Origin: Roseococcus thiosulfatophilus
GTDB taxonomy: Bacteria; Pseudomonadota; Alphaproteobacteria; Acetobacterales; Acetobacteraceae
Direction: 5' to 3'
NCBI RefSeq assembly: GCF_017311575.1
Contig: NZ_JAFFQY010000008.1
Span: 1 to 64,000, forward strand
DNA: 64,000 nucleotides
The notes under the pieces: generated by a model
Seen by the model: the letters and a program-made list of their open reading frames with translations, nothing else
Told to the model about the DNA's origin: nothing
Database searches by the model: none
Part shown: one piece after another, positions 15,189 through 25,193 of the stretch
Layout: every line of letters begins with the position of its first letter
Position numbering within the stretch: position 1 is the first letter of the stretch
Position numbers and translations under genes: made by a program

Positions 15189-17813
15189 ATGAATGCCCCC
15201 CCGCAGCCTTCCCCCCCGGGGGCGCTGCTGGGGCGGCTGGTGGTCGCGCTGGTGGGGCGCTCGGTGCGCTGGCCCATCGCCACCCTGCTGCTCTGCGCGG
15301 TGGTCACGGTCTTTGCCGCCTGGCTGACGGTCACGCGCTTCACCCTCGATTCCGACGTTTCCAAGCTGTTCCCCGATGACCTCGGCTGGCGGGTGTCCGA
15401 GCGCACCCTGGCCGAGGCCTTTCCCCAGCGCACCGACCTCGTCGTGGCCGTGCTCGACGGGCCCGATGCCGGGCGCCTCGACCGCGCGGCGGAGGCGCTG
15501 GCCGAAAGGCTGCGCGCCCAGCCCCAGCTCTTCCGCTCCGTCCAACGCCCCGATGCGGGGGAGTTCTGGGACCGCCACGGCCTCCTCTTCCTGACGGAGG
15601 CCGAGGTCGCGGCCGTCGCCGAACGCCTGATCGAGGGCCAGGCGCTGCTGGGCACCATCGCGGCCGACCCCTCGCTGCGGGGCCTGGCCGAGATCAGCCG
15701 CCTCATGGCCGAGGGGCTGGCACGCGGCGAGGCGGAGCCCGACCGCGTGGCCGGCCCCCTCCACGCGCTGGCCGCCGCCGCCGAGGCCGCCACGCGCGAG
15801 GCCATCGCGCCCCCCGACTGGCGCGCGCTGATGACGGGCCAGGCCGCGCGCCCCGCCGAGTTGCGGCGCTTCATCATGATCCAGCCCACGCTGGACTACG
15901 CGCAGCTTTCCGCCGGCGCCGCGGCGTCGGAGGTGATCCGCGCCGAGGCCCGCGCGCTGGGCCTCGCGGAACAGGGCGTGCGCCTGCGCCTGACCGGCCC
16001 CGTCCCCATGGGCGACGAGGAATTCGCCACCGTGGCCGACGGCGCGGTGCTGACGGGCGTGCTCTCCTTCGTGCTCGTGGGTATCCTGCTCTGGATGGCC
16101 TTGCGCTCCTGGCGGCTGATCTGGCCGCTGCTGGCGCTGACCATCGTGGGCATCTTCTGGACGGCCGCCTTCGGCATATTGGCGGTGGGCAGCTTCAACC
16201 CGCTCTCCATCGCCTTCGCGGTGATGTTCATCGGGCTGGGTAATGATTTCGGCACGCAATACGCCGTGCAGTTCCGCGCCGAGAGCGCCCGGCTGGGCCT
16301 GGTGCGGCCGGCGCTGATCGAGGCCGCGCGGGTGGCCGGGCCGGGCATGACGCTGGCCACGCTCGCCATCGGCCTCAGCTTCTTCGCCTTCATGCCGACC
16401 GACTATCGCGGCGTCGCGGAACTGGGTCTGATCGCCGGGGCCGGCATGTTCATCGGCTGGCTGCTGGCCATGACCATGCTGCCCGCGCTGATGCTGCTGG
16501 CCCGCCCGGGGCGCGAGATGCGGGAGGTGGGCTACCCCGCCCTGCGCCCGGTGGACCAATGGCTCTCCCGCCATGCGCGGCTGGCCGGCACGCTGGCGCT
16601 GCTGGTGGCGCTGTTCTGCGCGGGTGCCTCCTACTGGCTGCGCTTCGACACCAACCCCATCAACCTGCGCGACCCCCAGGCGGAATCGGTGGCCACCTGG
16701 CGCGATCTGGCGCAGGACCCGGACACCGACCCCAACACGCTGGAAATCCTCGCGCCGAACCTCGAGGCCGCCCAGGCCCTGGCCGCGCGGCTGGAGGCCC
16801 TGCCGGAGGTGGCCCGCGCCACCACCCTGGCCGACTTCATCCCGGAGGGGCAGGAGGCCAAGCTCTTCCTCATCGAGGACGCGGCCATGCTGCTGGGGCC
16901 GGCGCTGGCCCCCATCCCGCGCGAACCGCCCACCGAGGCCGAGACCATCGCGGCCCTGCGCGAGGCCGCGCTGGCGCTGGCCGCCTTGCGCGGCGCGGGG
17001 CCGGTCGCGGCCGATGCCCGGGCGCTCGCCATCGCCTACAATCGCCTGGCCGACGGGCTGCCCGCGGGCCGCGAGGCCCTGGCCGAGGCCACCCTGCCCG
17101 GCCTGACCGACACGCTGCGCCGGGTGCGCCTGCTGCTCTCCGCCGGCCCCGTGACGCTGGAGGCCCTGCCCGAGGCGCTGCGGCGCGACTGGATCACCGC
17201 CACGGGACAGGCGCGCATCGAGATCGCCCCTTCCCCTGGCGAGGGCGACGAGACCACCCAGCTGCGCCGCTTCGCCCGCGCCGTGCAGGCGGTGGCGCCG
17301 GATGCGACGGGGCTGGCCATCTCGGCCGTCGAATCTTCCGCCACCATCCAGGGGGCCTTCATCCTCTCCGGCGTCATCGCCATGACGGTGGTGGTGCTGC
17401 TGCTCTGGGTGGCGCTGCGCTCGCTGAAGCTGTCCGTGCTGGCGGTGGCGCCGCTGGCGCTGGCGGGGCTGCTGACCATGGCGCATTGCGCCCTGCTGGG
17501 GCCGGACCTCAACCTCGCCAACATCATCGCCCTGCCGCTGCTGTTCGGGATGGGGGTGGCCTATGACATCTACTTCGTCGCCGCCTGGCAGCAGGGGCGG
17601 CGCGATCTGCTGGCCAGCCCGCTCAACCGCGCCGTGGTCTATTCCGCCGTGACCAATGCGGCGGCCTTCGGGGCGCTGATGGTCTCGCCGCACCCGGGCA
17701 CGGCCAGCATGGGGGTCGTGCTGTCCATCAGCCTTGTCTATTCGCTGGCCTGCGTGATGCTGGTGCTGCCGCCGCTGCTGAAACTCTTCGCCACGCCCAC
17801 GGAACGCCCATGA
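15189..17813 (+). CDS. hpnN: Hopanoid-associated RND/MMPL transporter HpnN
   Basis: An 874-residue transporter with the RND layout: helix 1 (about residues 30-50), a 270-residue periplasmic loop, five or six helices, a second helix-loop-helix set and five C-terminal helices. The first loop begins with the HpnN-like pattern LFPDDLGWRVSE and contains LFRSVQRPDAGEFW, both typical of HpnN, which moves hopanoids to the outer membrane in Rhodopseudomonas. No other hopanoid gene is in the window. Its stop overlaps the start of the phosphatase gene (ATGA). Confidence 0.87.
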   Translation: MNAPPQPSPPGALLGRLVVALVGRSVRWPIATLLLCAVVTVFAAWLTVTRFTLDSDVSKLFPDDLGWRVSERTLAEAFPQRTDLVVAVLDGPDAGRLDRAAEALAERLRAQPQLFRSVQRPDAGEFWDRHGLLFLTEAEVAAVAERLIEGQALLGTIAADPSLRGLAEISRLMAEGLARGEAEPDRVAGPLHALAAAAEAATREAIAPPDWRALMTGQAARPAELRRFIMIQPTLDYAQLSAGAAASEVIRAEARALGLAEQGVRLRLTGPVPMGDEEFATVADGAVLTGVLSFVLVGILLWMALRSWRLIWPLLALTIVGIFWTAAFGILAVGSFNPLSIAFAVMFIGLGNDFGTQYAVQFRAESARLGLVRPALIEAARVAGPGMTLATLAIGLSFFAFMPTDYRGVAELGLIAGAGMFIGWLLAMTMLPALMLLARPGREMREVGYPALRPVDQWLSRHARLAGTLALLVALFCAGASYWLRFDTNPINLRDPQAESVATWRDLAQDPDTDPNTLEILAPNLEAAQALAARLEALPEVARATTLADFIPEGQEAKLFLIEDAAMLLGPALAPIPREPPTEAETIAALREAALALAALRGAGPVAADARALAIAYNRLADGLPAGREALAEATLPGLTDTLRRVRLLLSAGPVTLEALPEALRRDWITATGQARIEIAPSPGEGDETTQLRRFARAVQAVAPDATGLAISAVESSATIQGAFILSGVIAMTVVVLLLWVALRSLKLSVLAVAPLALAGLLTMAHCALLGPDLNLANIIALPLLFGMGVAYDIYFVAAWQQGRRDLLASPLNRAVVYSAVTNAAAFGALMVSPHPGTASMGVVLSISLVYSLACVMLVLPPLLKLFATPTERP

Positions 17814-18439
17814 AGCTTGCCATCTTCGACCTCGACGGAACCCTGGTGGACAGCGCGCCGGACATCGCCGCCGTGCTGAACCGCGCCCTGGCCCGGCAGA
17901 AGCTGGCGCCCTTCACCGTGCCCGAGGTGGCCGCCATGGTGGGCGACGGCGCCCACGCCCTGCTGGTGAAAGCCTTCACCGCCCGCGGCGCCACCCTGAC
18001 CGACGACGTGATCCCGCCCTTCCTGGCCGACCTGGAGGCCAACAGCGCCAACCTCACCCAGCCCTATGAGGGGATCGAGGCCGCGCTGGCCACCATGGGC
18101 ATGGCCGGCTGGCGCGCCGCCGTCTGCACCAACAAGCCCGTGGCGGCCGCCCAGGCCCTGCTGCGGGCGCTGGGCATGCTGCGCTTCTTCGAACTGGTGG
18201 TGGGCGGCGATACGCTGCCCGTCCGCAAGCCCGACCCCGGCCATGTGCGCGGCGTGCTGGAGGCCATGCACATGTCCCCCGCGCAATCCGTCATGATCGG
18301 TGACCACCAGAACGACATCCGTGCCGCCAAGGGCGCCGGCGTGCGGACGGTCTTCGCCGCCTGGGGCTATGGCAGCGGCGAGGGCGCGGACCTGGTGGTG
18401 AAACGCCCGCAGGACCTGCCCTTCCTGCTGGGCAGCTAG
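17810..18439 (+). CDS. gph: HAD hydrolase, phosphoglycolate phosphatase type
   Basis: A 209-residue haloacid dehalogenase-fold phosphatase. The nucleophile Asp7 and acid/base Asp9 lie in FDLDGTLVDS; motif II is the VCTNK threonine, motif III the lysine of RKPDP, and motif IV is IGDHQND. It has the small helical cap of the Gph subfamily, which removes phosphate from 2-phosphoglycolate. The start overlaps hpnN by 4 bases, so it is co-translated with the transporter although no functional link is obvious. Confidence 0.88.
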   Translation: MKLAIFDLDGTLVDSAPDIAAVLNRALARQKLAPFTVPEVAAMVGDGAHALLVKAFTARGATLTDDVIPPFLADLEANSANLTQPYEGIEAALATMGMAGWRAAVCTNKPVAAAQALLRALGMLRFFELVVGGDTLPVRKPDPGHVRGVLEAMHMSPAQSVMIGDHQNDIRAAKGAGVRTVFAAWGYGSGEGADLVVKRPQDLPFLLGS

Positions 18440-18440
18440 G

Positions 18441-18484
18441 GCGGGATGCATGGAGGGGGAAGCACCGAAAGCGGTGAATCCCGC
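18441..18484. repeat. Nested inverted repeats after gph
   Basis: GCGGGAT (18441-18447) pairs with ATCCCGC (18478-18484) and encloses a second hairpin, CACCG-AAAG-CGGTG (18463-18476). There is no T-run on either strand after the stem, so it is not a textbook terminator. It fills most of the 103 bases between gph and the convergent DUF3108 gene. Confidence 0.5.
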
Positions 18485-18542
18485 TCTCAAAAAAGGCTGG
18501 AGCAGGCTGCGTGAACACAGGTGAACGCAGCATGCCCCAAGT

Positions 18543-19301
18543 TCAGTTGGTGGCCGGCGCCTCACGCCGCAGTTCCATCAGCGTCGCCTCGATGGTCCCC
18601 CACCAGCGGCTGCCGAGTTCCACGCGCTCCGGCACGGCGGGGTGGCCGGGGGCGCGGGGGCCGAATTCGGCCAGGATGCGAAGGGGTTCGCGCGCCTCGG
18701 CCGCGTCACGGTCCAGGGCATAGCCGGCCAGCGTCCGCGCCTCGATCACGCAGCGCAGGCGGGGGCCTTCCGCCGGTGCGGGGTCACGCGCCACGGCGAA
18801 TTGCGTGAGGCGCCGCCCGTCGAAGCCGCGCGCCCCCGTCTCACAGGTCGAGGTTTCGCGCACATGGCGCGCCAGCCCCGCCAGGGCGGAAAGCCCGTCC
18901 ATGGTGCCCGGAATGGCCGAGGCCGGCACGGGGCTGCGCGGCATGTCCTGGGCGGGTGTCAGCACCGCCACGCGGGGCGCGCCGTCCGGCCCGTACTCCA
19001 GGCGGGTGCGGCGCATGACGCCGCGCCAATTGCCCTCGCTGACATACACGCGGGGTTGGGGCAGCCCCTCCGCCCAGCGGCCTTCGGAGCGCGAAACCTG
19101 CTCACCCCGCAGGAAGAGCCGCGCGACGCCGAGCGAACGCGCGCGCGTCTCCACGCTGTAGCCGGGGCCGTCCAGGGCGAAGCGCAGCTCCACCTGCGCG
19201 ATGGGGAGGCCGGCGGCGTTGATGAAATAGGTGGCGCGCCAGGGCTCGGCCGCGGCCGGTGTGGCGAGGAGCAGCAGCAGGGGGAACACGCGCAGGGCCA
19301 T
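18543..19301 (-). CDS. Exported DUF3108-family protein
   Basis: A 252-residue protein with a clear signal peptide (MALRVFPLLLLLATPAAA, cleavage before EPW). The mature part begins with the WRATYFINAAGLPIAQVEL strand typical of DUF3108 proteins, periplasmic beta-barrel-like proteins of unknown function. The start at 19301 is chosen because it gives the signal peptide; the 25 upstream codons are basic and lack a ribosome site. It stands alone and is divergent from the tRNA. Confidence 0.82.
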   Translation of the reverse strand: MALRVFPLLLLLATPAAAEPWRATYFINAAGLPIAQVELRFALDGPGYSVETRARSLGVARLFLRGEQVSRSEGRWAEGLPQPRVYVSEGNWRGVMRRTRLEYGPDGAPRVAVLTPAQDMPRSPVPASAIPGTMDGLSALAGLARHVRETSTCETGARGFDGRRLTQFAVARDPAPAEGPRLRCVIEARTLAGYALDRDAAEAREPLRILAEFGPRAPGHPAVPERVELGSRWWGTIEATLMELRREAPATN

Positions 19302-19350
19302 GCTGCGGCATATGCGCCTTGCCGGCGCGCATGCAACCGGTCCGACGCGC

Positions 19351-19380
19351 TTGACAGATGTCCGCCTTCGCCGCAAATCG
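19351..19380 (+). promoter_or_regulatory. Promoter of tRNA-Val
   Basis: TTGACA (19351-19356), a perfect -35 box, is followed after 17 bases by the weak -10 CAAATC (19374-19379). Transcription would start about six bases before the mature tRNA 5' end. Confidence 0.65.
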
Positions 19381-19392
19381 TCGTCGCAGGAT

Positions 19393-19467
19393 GGGCGCGT
19401 AGCTCAGCGGGAGAGCACTGCCTTCACACGGCAGGGGTCACAGGTTCAATCCCTGTCGCGCCCACCA
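19393..19467 (+). tRNA. tRNA-Val (anticodon CAC)
   Basis: The cloverleaf folds cleanly. The acceptor stem pairs GGGCGCG with CGCGCCC, the D-arm is AGCTC...GAGCA, and the anticodon stem CTGCC/GGCAG encloses TTCACAC with anticodon CAC, reading GTG. The T-arm is CAGGTTCAATCCCTG. The 3' ACCA is encoded (19464-19467). Confidence 0.97.
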
Positions 19468-19469
19468 TC

Positions 19470-19724
19470 CTACCTCCCCCCTTCAGCGATCAGCCGCTCC
19501 TTCGCCAGAGTCACCAGCTGCAGCAGCGCGGCGCCCAGCGCCAGGCCGTCCAGCCCGGAATCATCCTGCATGTCCGCATGGCGGCGCATCTCGCCGGCGA
19601 ACTGGTCCAGCATGCCCGCGGGGTCGGGGTGCTGGCGGGCCTGGGCCAGCAGCAGCCGCGCCACCACCGCCTCCAGCGCGGCCAGGCGGATTTCGGGGTC
19701 GAGAGCGGGCATCGGTGTCTCCAT
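19470..19724 (-). CDS. Small unknown protein
   Basis: An 84-residue, mainly helical and acidic protein (METPMPALDPEIRL...). I do not recognise a family. It follows the LLM monooxygenase gene by 44 bases on the same strand and ends just before the tRNA on the opposite strand. There is no clear Shine-Dalgarno before the ATG at 19724. Its amphipathic helices and codon use look genuine, but it is the least certain protein gene here. Confidence 0.5.
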   Translation of the reverse strand: METPMPALDPEIRLAALEAVVARLLLAQARQHPDPAGMLDQFAGEMRRHADMQDDSGLDGLALGAALLQLVTLAKERLIAEGGR

Positions 19725-19768
19725 GATCCGGTCGGCCCATGGTGGGCCGGGTCATGGCGCGGGGGCAA

Positions 19769-21064
19769 TCACCCCTCGCCGCGGGCCGGCCGCCGCAACC
19801 CCAGCAGGTCGCGCAGGGTCGTGCCCTCGTAATGCGTGCGGAACAGGCCACGGCGCTGGAGGATGGGCACCACCAGTTCGACGAAATCCTCCATGCCGCC
19901 CGGGAAGTGCGAGGGCATGACGTTGAAGCCGTCCGCCGCGCCATTCTCGAACCAGTGCTGGAGCGTGTCCGCCACCTGCTCGGCCGCGCCGCACAGCACC
20001 CAGTGGCCGCGGGCCGCGCCCAGCAGGTTGTAGATGTCGCGCAGCGTCAGGTTGTCGCGCTTGGCCTTGTTCAGCAGCGCGCGCGCGAAGCCGTGCCCGC
20101 CGTCGAAGAGCGGCATCTCGCCCAGCGGCGCGTCCATGTCCCGCCCCGCCAGGTCCACGCCCAGACGGTCCTGGAGCAGTTGCCGCGCATTGGTCGGGCT
20201 GATGAAGGCTTGCAGCTGCGCGAGCTTGTCCAGCGCCTCACGCTCCGTGCGGCCCACGATGGGCATGACGCCGGGCAGCACCGCCACCTCCCCCGGCCGG
20301 CGGCCCTGGGCGGGCAGGCGGGATTTCAGCGCGGCGTATTGCGCGCGCGCCTCCTCGAAATCCTGCACCACGGCGAAGGCGACATCGGCCGTGCGCGCCG
20401 CGAGGTCGAGCCCGGCATCGGACCCACCCGCCTGGAGAATCACGGGCCGCCCCTGCGGCGAACGGCCGATGTTGAGCGGCCCCTGCACCGAGAAATGCGC
20501 GCCCTCGTGGTTCAGCTTGTGCAGCTTGGCGGGGTCCACATAGAGGCCGGTCGCGCGGTCCGCCACCAGCGCATCCTCCTCCCAGCAATCCCAGAGCCCG
20601 CGCACCACATCCACGAACTCGGCCGCGATGACGTAGCGTTCGGCGTGGTTGGGATGGAGCCGTCCGAAATTGGGCCCCGCCTGCGCGGAGGACCCCGTCA
20701 CCGCGTTCCACGCCGCCCGCCCGCCGCTGATGTGGTCGAGCGAGGCGAAGGCGCGGGCCACGCTCCAGGGGTCGCTGTAGGTGGTGGCGACGGTGGCGCC
20801 CAGGCCGATATGCTTCGTGACCATGGCGAGCGCGGCCAGCATGGTCAGCGGCTCCAGCCGCACCGTGTAGGAGGGGTGGGCGCCCGGGTCGGCGTAAAGG
20901 TTGTCGCCCATGAAGATCAGGTCGAAGCAGCCGCGCTCGGCCTGGGCGGCCATGGCCTGGATGGCGCGGATGTCCTGGAAGCTGGTCACCGCGCCCGGCA
21001 TGCGCCAGCCCGCCACATGGCTGCCGGTGCCGAGCAGGAACAGGCCGAGATGCATCTGCCGCAT
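19769..21064 (-). CDS. LLM-class FMN-dependent monooxygenase, NtaA/DszA family
   Basis: A 431-residue bacterial luciferase-like TIM barrel. Family marks are the MHLGLFLLGTGSHVAGWR start, FMGDN, the TYSDPWSVARAFASLDHISGGRAAWNAVT stretch and GRSPQGRPVILQAG. Relatives (NtaA, EmoA, DszA, RutA) use reduced FMN from a separate reductase to open or cleave C-N or C-S bonds. No flavin reductase is in the window. It is the last gene of a six-gene operon behind an ABC importer, 7 bases after the second permease, so it probably acts on the imported compound. Confidence 0.92.
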   Translation of the reverse strand: MRQMHLGLFLLGTGSHVAGWRMPGAVTSFQDIRAIQAMAAQAERGCFDLIFMGDNLYADPGAHPSYTVRLEPLTMLAALAMVTKHIGLGATVATTYSDPWSVARAFASLDHISGGRAAWNAVTGSSAQAGPNFGRLHPNHAERYVIAAEFVDVVRGLWDCWEEDALVADRATGLYVDPAKLHKLNHEGAHFSVQGPLNIGRSPQGRPVILQAGGSDAGLDLAARTADVAFAVVQDFEEARAQYAALKSRLPAQGRRPGEVAVLPGVMPIVGRTEREALDKLAQLQAFISPTNARQLLQDRLGVDLAGRDMDAPLGEMPLFDGGHGFARALLNKAKRDNLTLRDIYNLLGAARGHWVLCGAAEQVADTLQHWFENGAADGFNVMPSHFPGGMEDFVELVVPILQRRGLFRTHYEGTTLRDLLGLRRPARGEG

Positions 21065-21071
21065 GAAACGC

Positions 21072-21812
21072 CTACCGCCAGAAGATGAAGCGCCGCTCCA
21101 GCGCGCCCACCGCGCCGAAGAAGGCGAGGCTGAGCGCGGAGGCCACCAGGATCGCCGCCCAGACCTGCACGAAATCGATCAGCGTGACCGACTGGTAGAT
21201 GATCCAGCCCAGCCCCCCATAGGCGCCCAGCATCTCGGTCACGATGGCCACGATCAGGCTGCGGACGGTGGCCACGCGAAGCCCGGCGGCGATCAGCGGC
21301 AGGGCGGCGGGCAGGCGCAGCCGCCAGAAGATGCCCAGGCGCCCCGCGCCGAAGCTGCGCATCAGGTCCACGCTGCGCCGGTCCACCCGGTCGAAGCCCG
21401 CCAGCGCGCTGAGGAAGATGGTGAAGCCCACCGCCAGCGCCACCATCACGATCTTGGAGGAGACGCCCACCCCGAACCACAGCAGCACCAGCGGCGACCA
21501 GGCCACCACCGGCACGGAGTTGATGGCCAGCAGCAGCGGCAGCACGCCTGCCCGCAGCGGCCGCGCCAACACCAGCAGCGTGGCCATGGAGATGCCGGCG
21601 AGCGCGCCAATGGCATAGCCCGTCACCGCCTCGAAGCCCGTGACCAACGCCGCCGCCTGCAAGGCCGCCCGATGCTCCCACACCGCGGCCAGGATCTGCG
21701 TCACGGCCGGCAGGGTGTAGGCGGGCAGGTCGAAGCCGCGCGCCGTGGCCTCCCACAGCGCCAGGATCAGCACGGCGCCGAAGACGCCGCGCGCGGCGGA
21801 GGTGCCGTTCAT
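21072..21812 (-). CDS. ABC transporter permease (SsuC/TauC type), second
   Basis: A 246-residue inner-membrane protein with six predicted helices and the cytoplasmic EAA loop (SFGAGRLGIFWRLRLPAALPLIAAGLR) that docks to the ATPase. It belongs to the nitrate/sulfonate/taurine/THI5 importer family. It overlaps the first permease gene by 4 bases; the two are different proteins and probably form a heterodimer. Confidence 0.92.
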   Translation of the reverse strand: MNGTSAARGVFGAVLILALWEATARGFDLPAYTLPAVTQILAAVWEHRAALQAAALVTGFEAVTGYAIGALAGISMATLLVLARPLRAGVLPLLLAINSVPVVAWSPLVLLWFGVGVSSKIVMVALAVGFTIFLSALAGFDRVDRRSVDLMRSFGAGRLGIFWRLRLPAALPLIAAGLRVATVRSLIVAIVTEMLGAYGGLGWIIYQSVTLIDFVQVWAAILVASALSLAFFGAVGALERRFIFWR

Positions 21813-22564
21813 TGCTCGGCGCCCCAGAAGACGATGCGCCGCTCCGCCCAGGCCACCAGCGCGTAGAAGCCGGTGCCCAGCAGCGCCGCGCAGAGGATGG
21901 CGGCCCAGAGCGCCACGACGCTTTCATTGTACATGGCCTGGAGCAGCAGCACGCCGATGCCGGTGTTGTCGCCGAACCATTCGCCCACGATTGCGCCGAC
22001 CAGGCTGAGCGAGGCGCCGAGGCGCAAGGCCACGAAGATCTGCGGCAGGGCCATGGGCAGTTGCAGCCGGAACAGGATCTGCATGGGCGTGGCGCCGAAG
22101 CTGCGCAGCAGCGCCGCCTGGCGCGGGTCCACGCTGTTCAGCCCGAGCAGCGTGTTCACGGTCACGGGAAAGAAGGTGAGGTAGAAGGCGATGACGGCCT
22201 TGGCCATCAGCGTATTGCCGAACCACATCACCACCAGCGCGCCGAAGGCGATGACGGGAATGGTCTGCGACACGACGAAGACCGGCAGCAGCATGTCGCG
22301 CAGCAGGGGCGCGCGAAAGAACACCAGCCCATTGATGATGCCCACCGCCGTGCCGGCGGCGAAGCCGATCAGCGTCTCGGCGGCGCTGCGTTGCAGCCCG
22401 GCCCAATAGGCGCCGGGCGTCAGGGCGATGGCGGCGAAGATGTCCGACAGGCGCGGCAACAGATGCGGGCGGATGCCGAAGCCCACCACCGCCGCCTCCC
22501 ACACCAGCCCGGCCAGGATCACCCCGCCCAGCAGGCGGAGTGCCGCCATCGCCGTCGGCTTCAT
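21809..22564 (-). CDS. ABC transporter permease (SsuC/TauC type), first
   Basis: A 251-residue permease with six predicted helices and an EAA loop (SFGATPMQILFRLQLPMALPQIFVALR). It overlaps the binding-protein gene before it and the second permease after it by ATGA junctions. Two permease genes are a mark of the THI5-like pyrimidine or riboflavin precursor importers and some sulfonate importers. Confidence 0.92.
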   Translation of the reverse strand: MKPTAMAALRLLGGVILAGLVWEAAVVGFGIRPHLLPRLSDIFAAIALTPGAYWAGLQRSAAETLIGFAAGTAVGIINGLVFFRAPLLRDMLLPVFVVSQTIPVIAFGALVVMWFGNTLMAKAVIAFYLTFFPVTVNTLLGLNSVDPRQAALLRSFGATPMQILFRLQLPMALPQIFVALRLGASLSLVGAIVGEWFGDNTGIGVLLLQAMYNESVVALWAAILCAALLGTGFYALVAWAERRIVFWGAEQ

Positions 22565-23568
22565 GCCATGCGGTCCGCGAGCGGGATCGCCTCCAGGAAG
22601 CTGGAATTGTAGGCGGCGGCGAGGTCGAGCGGCGTCTTGATCACCTCGTGCCGCAGGAAGAAGTCATGCGCGGCCTGGATCACGGGGCGATCAATCCAGA
22701 ACAGCCCGTTCTGCGCGGCGCCGCCGGCCACCATCAGCTTGCCGGCCTCCTCCATCATGAATTCCTGGTGGGGGCGGTTCAGCGTGGGGGCGACGGACAT
22801 GACGGCATCCACGCCGGCCTTGCCGTCGCGCAGCGCCTCGCGCCAGCCGCGGATGGTGGCGCGGAGGAAGGCGGTGACCATCTGCGGCCGGTCGCGCGCC
22901 GTCTGCTCGCTGACGATGACGGTGTCGCGCGGGAAGGTGATGCCGTGGTCGTCGGGCACGAAGGTGCGGAGGTTGTCGCGGCCCACCCGCTGCATCAGCG
23001 TGAAGAACTCGTTGTAGCGGGTGGCCGTCACCACATCCACCTGTCGGTCCACGAAGGGCTGCACGCTGACCTGCTGCGGCTGCATGGTGAAGTCGGAACG
23101 GCTCAGCCCCGCCTGCGCCAGCATGCCCAGCAGCACGAAGTTCGCACCCGTGAACCAGGTGGTGATGGTCTTGCCGCGGAAATCGGCCAGCGTGCGGATG
23201 GGGCCATCGGCGCGCGTCACGAAGACGAAGGGCGTCTGCTGGTGCATGACGCCGGCGCAGACGATGGGCAGGTTGCGTTCGCGCGCCGCGAAGACGCTGT
23301 CCGTCCCGCCCGAGAGGCCGAAGGTGTCGGCGCCCGAGGCCACCAGGTTCTCCGTCAGCAGGTTCGGCCCGCCGGGGTTGATGGTGAGGTCAATGCCCGC
23401 CTCGCGGTAATAGCCCTTCTGCAGCGCCACGTAGAAGCCCGCGAACTGCGCCTGGGTCAGCCATTTCAGGCGCAGCGAGGCACGCACCAGGTTCTGCGCC
23501 CCGGCGGGGCGGATGAAGGGGGTGACGGCGGCCGCGCCGGTCGCGGCCAGAAGGTGGCGCCTGTTCAT
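22561..23568 (-). CDS. ABC substrate-binding protein, NMT1/THI5-like
   Basis: A 335-residue periplasmic protein with a signal peptide (MNRRHLLAATGAAAVTPFIRPAGA, cleaved near AQN). The mature start RLKWLTQAQFAGFYVALQKGYY followed by AGIDLTINPGGPN is the hallmark of NMT1/THI5-like proteins such as ThiY and RibY, which bind pyrimidine or flavin-type rings. The start at 23568 has GGAG nine bases upstream; an in-frame ATG 11 codons earlier lacks one. The bound ring is likely what the monooxygenase and hydrolases of this locus attack. Confidence 0.9.
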   Translation of the reverse strand: MNRRHLLAATGAAAVTPFIRPAGAQNLVRASLRLKWLTQAQFAGFYVALQKGYYREAGIDLTINPGGPNLLTENLVASGADTFGLSGGTDSVFAARERNLPIVCAGVMHQQTPFVFVTRADGPIRTLADFRGKTITTWFTGANFVLLGMLAQAGLSRSDFTMQPQQVSVQPFVDRQVDVVTATRYNEFFTLMQRVGRDNLRTFVPDDHGITFPRDTVIVSEQTARDRPQMVTAFLRATIRGWREALRDGKAGVDAVMSVAPTLNRPHQEFMMEEAGKLMVAGGAAQNGLFWIDRPVIQAAHDFFLRHEVIKTPLDLAAAYNSSFLEAIPLADRMA

Positions 23569-23593
23569 CGTGCTTTCTCCTGCGGGGGTTGGG

Positions 23594-24327
23594 TCAGTCA
23601 CGGAAGCCTGGCTCCTCGCGGTCGAGCAGGCGGAGGAAGGCGGGCCATTCGCGCTCGCCGGGGCCCAGGATGTCGCCCTGCTGCTGCCAGAACTGGTTGG
23701 CGGCGCGGGCGCAGACCTCGGGCGAAGGTTCGATGATGGGCTGGCCGGAGGATTGCATCATCAGCTGGATGCGGGCCGCGCGCTCGAAATAGTAGAGCAG
23801 CATGAAGGCGGCCCCCGGCGTGCGCCCCACGGTCAGCGTGCCGTGGTTGCGCATGATCATGACGGGGTGGGTCCCGAAGTCGCGCACCAGGCGTTCCTGC
23901 TCGTCCAGGTCAATGGCCACGCCCTCATAGTCGTGGAAGGCCTGGCGTTCGTGGAACCACATGGCGAACTGGCTGAGCGGGCGCAGGCCGCCCGGCTGCG
24001 CCGAGACCGCCACCGCCGCATCCGAATGCGCGTGCAGCACGCAGGCCGCGTCGTGCCGCGCCTTGTGGATGGCGGCATGGATGACGAAGGCGGCCACATT
24101 CGCCTCATGCGGGCTGGGCGCGAGCTTGCGGCCCTCCGTGTCGATCTTCACGAGGGAGGAGGCCGTGATCTCGCTGAACAGCATGCCGTAAGGGTTCAGC
24201 AGGAAGGCATCCTCCTCCCCCGGCACGCGCAGCGAGATGTGGTTGTAGATGACGTCATCCAGCCCCAGCCGCGCCACCATCCGGTAGCAGGCGGCGAGCG
24301 AGATGCGCGCCTCGCGTTCCGCATCGG

Positions 24328-24331
<4 letters not shown>
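23594..24331 (-). CDS. Class II aldolase/adducin-family protein
   Basis: A 245-residue protein with the divalent-metal ligands of class II aldolases: HAH in VLHAHSDAA and His in RNHGTLTVG, plus the NHISLRVPG substrate loop. Most family members cleave or epimerise sugar phosphates. Some decarboxylate aromatic N-heterocycles, for example 3-hydroxy-2-methylpyridine-4,5-dicarboxylate in vitamin B6 breakdown. It lies between the ATPase gene (4-base overlap) and the binding protein gene, an odd place for an enzyme and a sign that it works on the imported substrate. Confidence 0.88.
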
Positions 24332-25128
<797 letters not shown>

Positions 25129-25193
25129 TCCGTGACCTGCCTTCTGCGCCCCGGGATGAGGCTCTAAAACATCTTCACGACAGGGCCGCCGGT

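Noticed and set aside
14781-17693. A 970-codon open frame antisense to hpnN
   Set aside because: Same GC-driven shadow. Its composition is low-complexity Gln/Arg/Gly, with no start signal or family match.
23569-23593. TPP riboswitch before the THI5-like binding protein
   Set aside because: The gap is only 25 bases and contains no thi-box motif; none was seen before the ATPase gene either.
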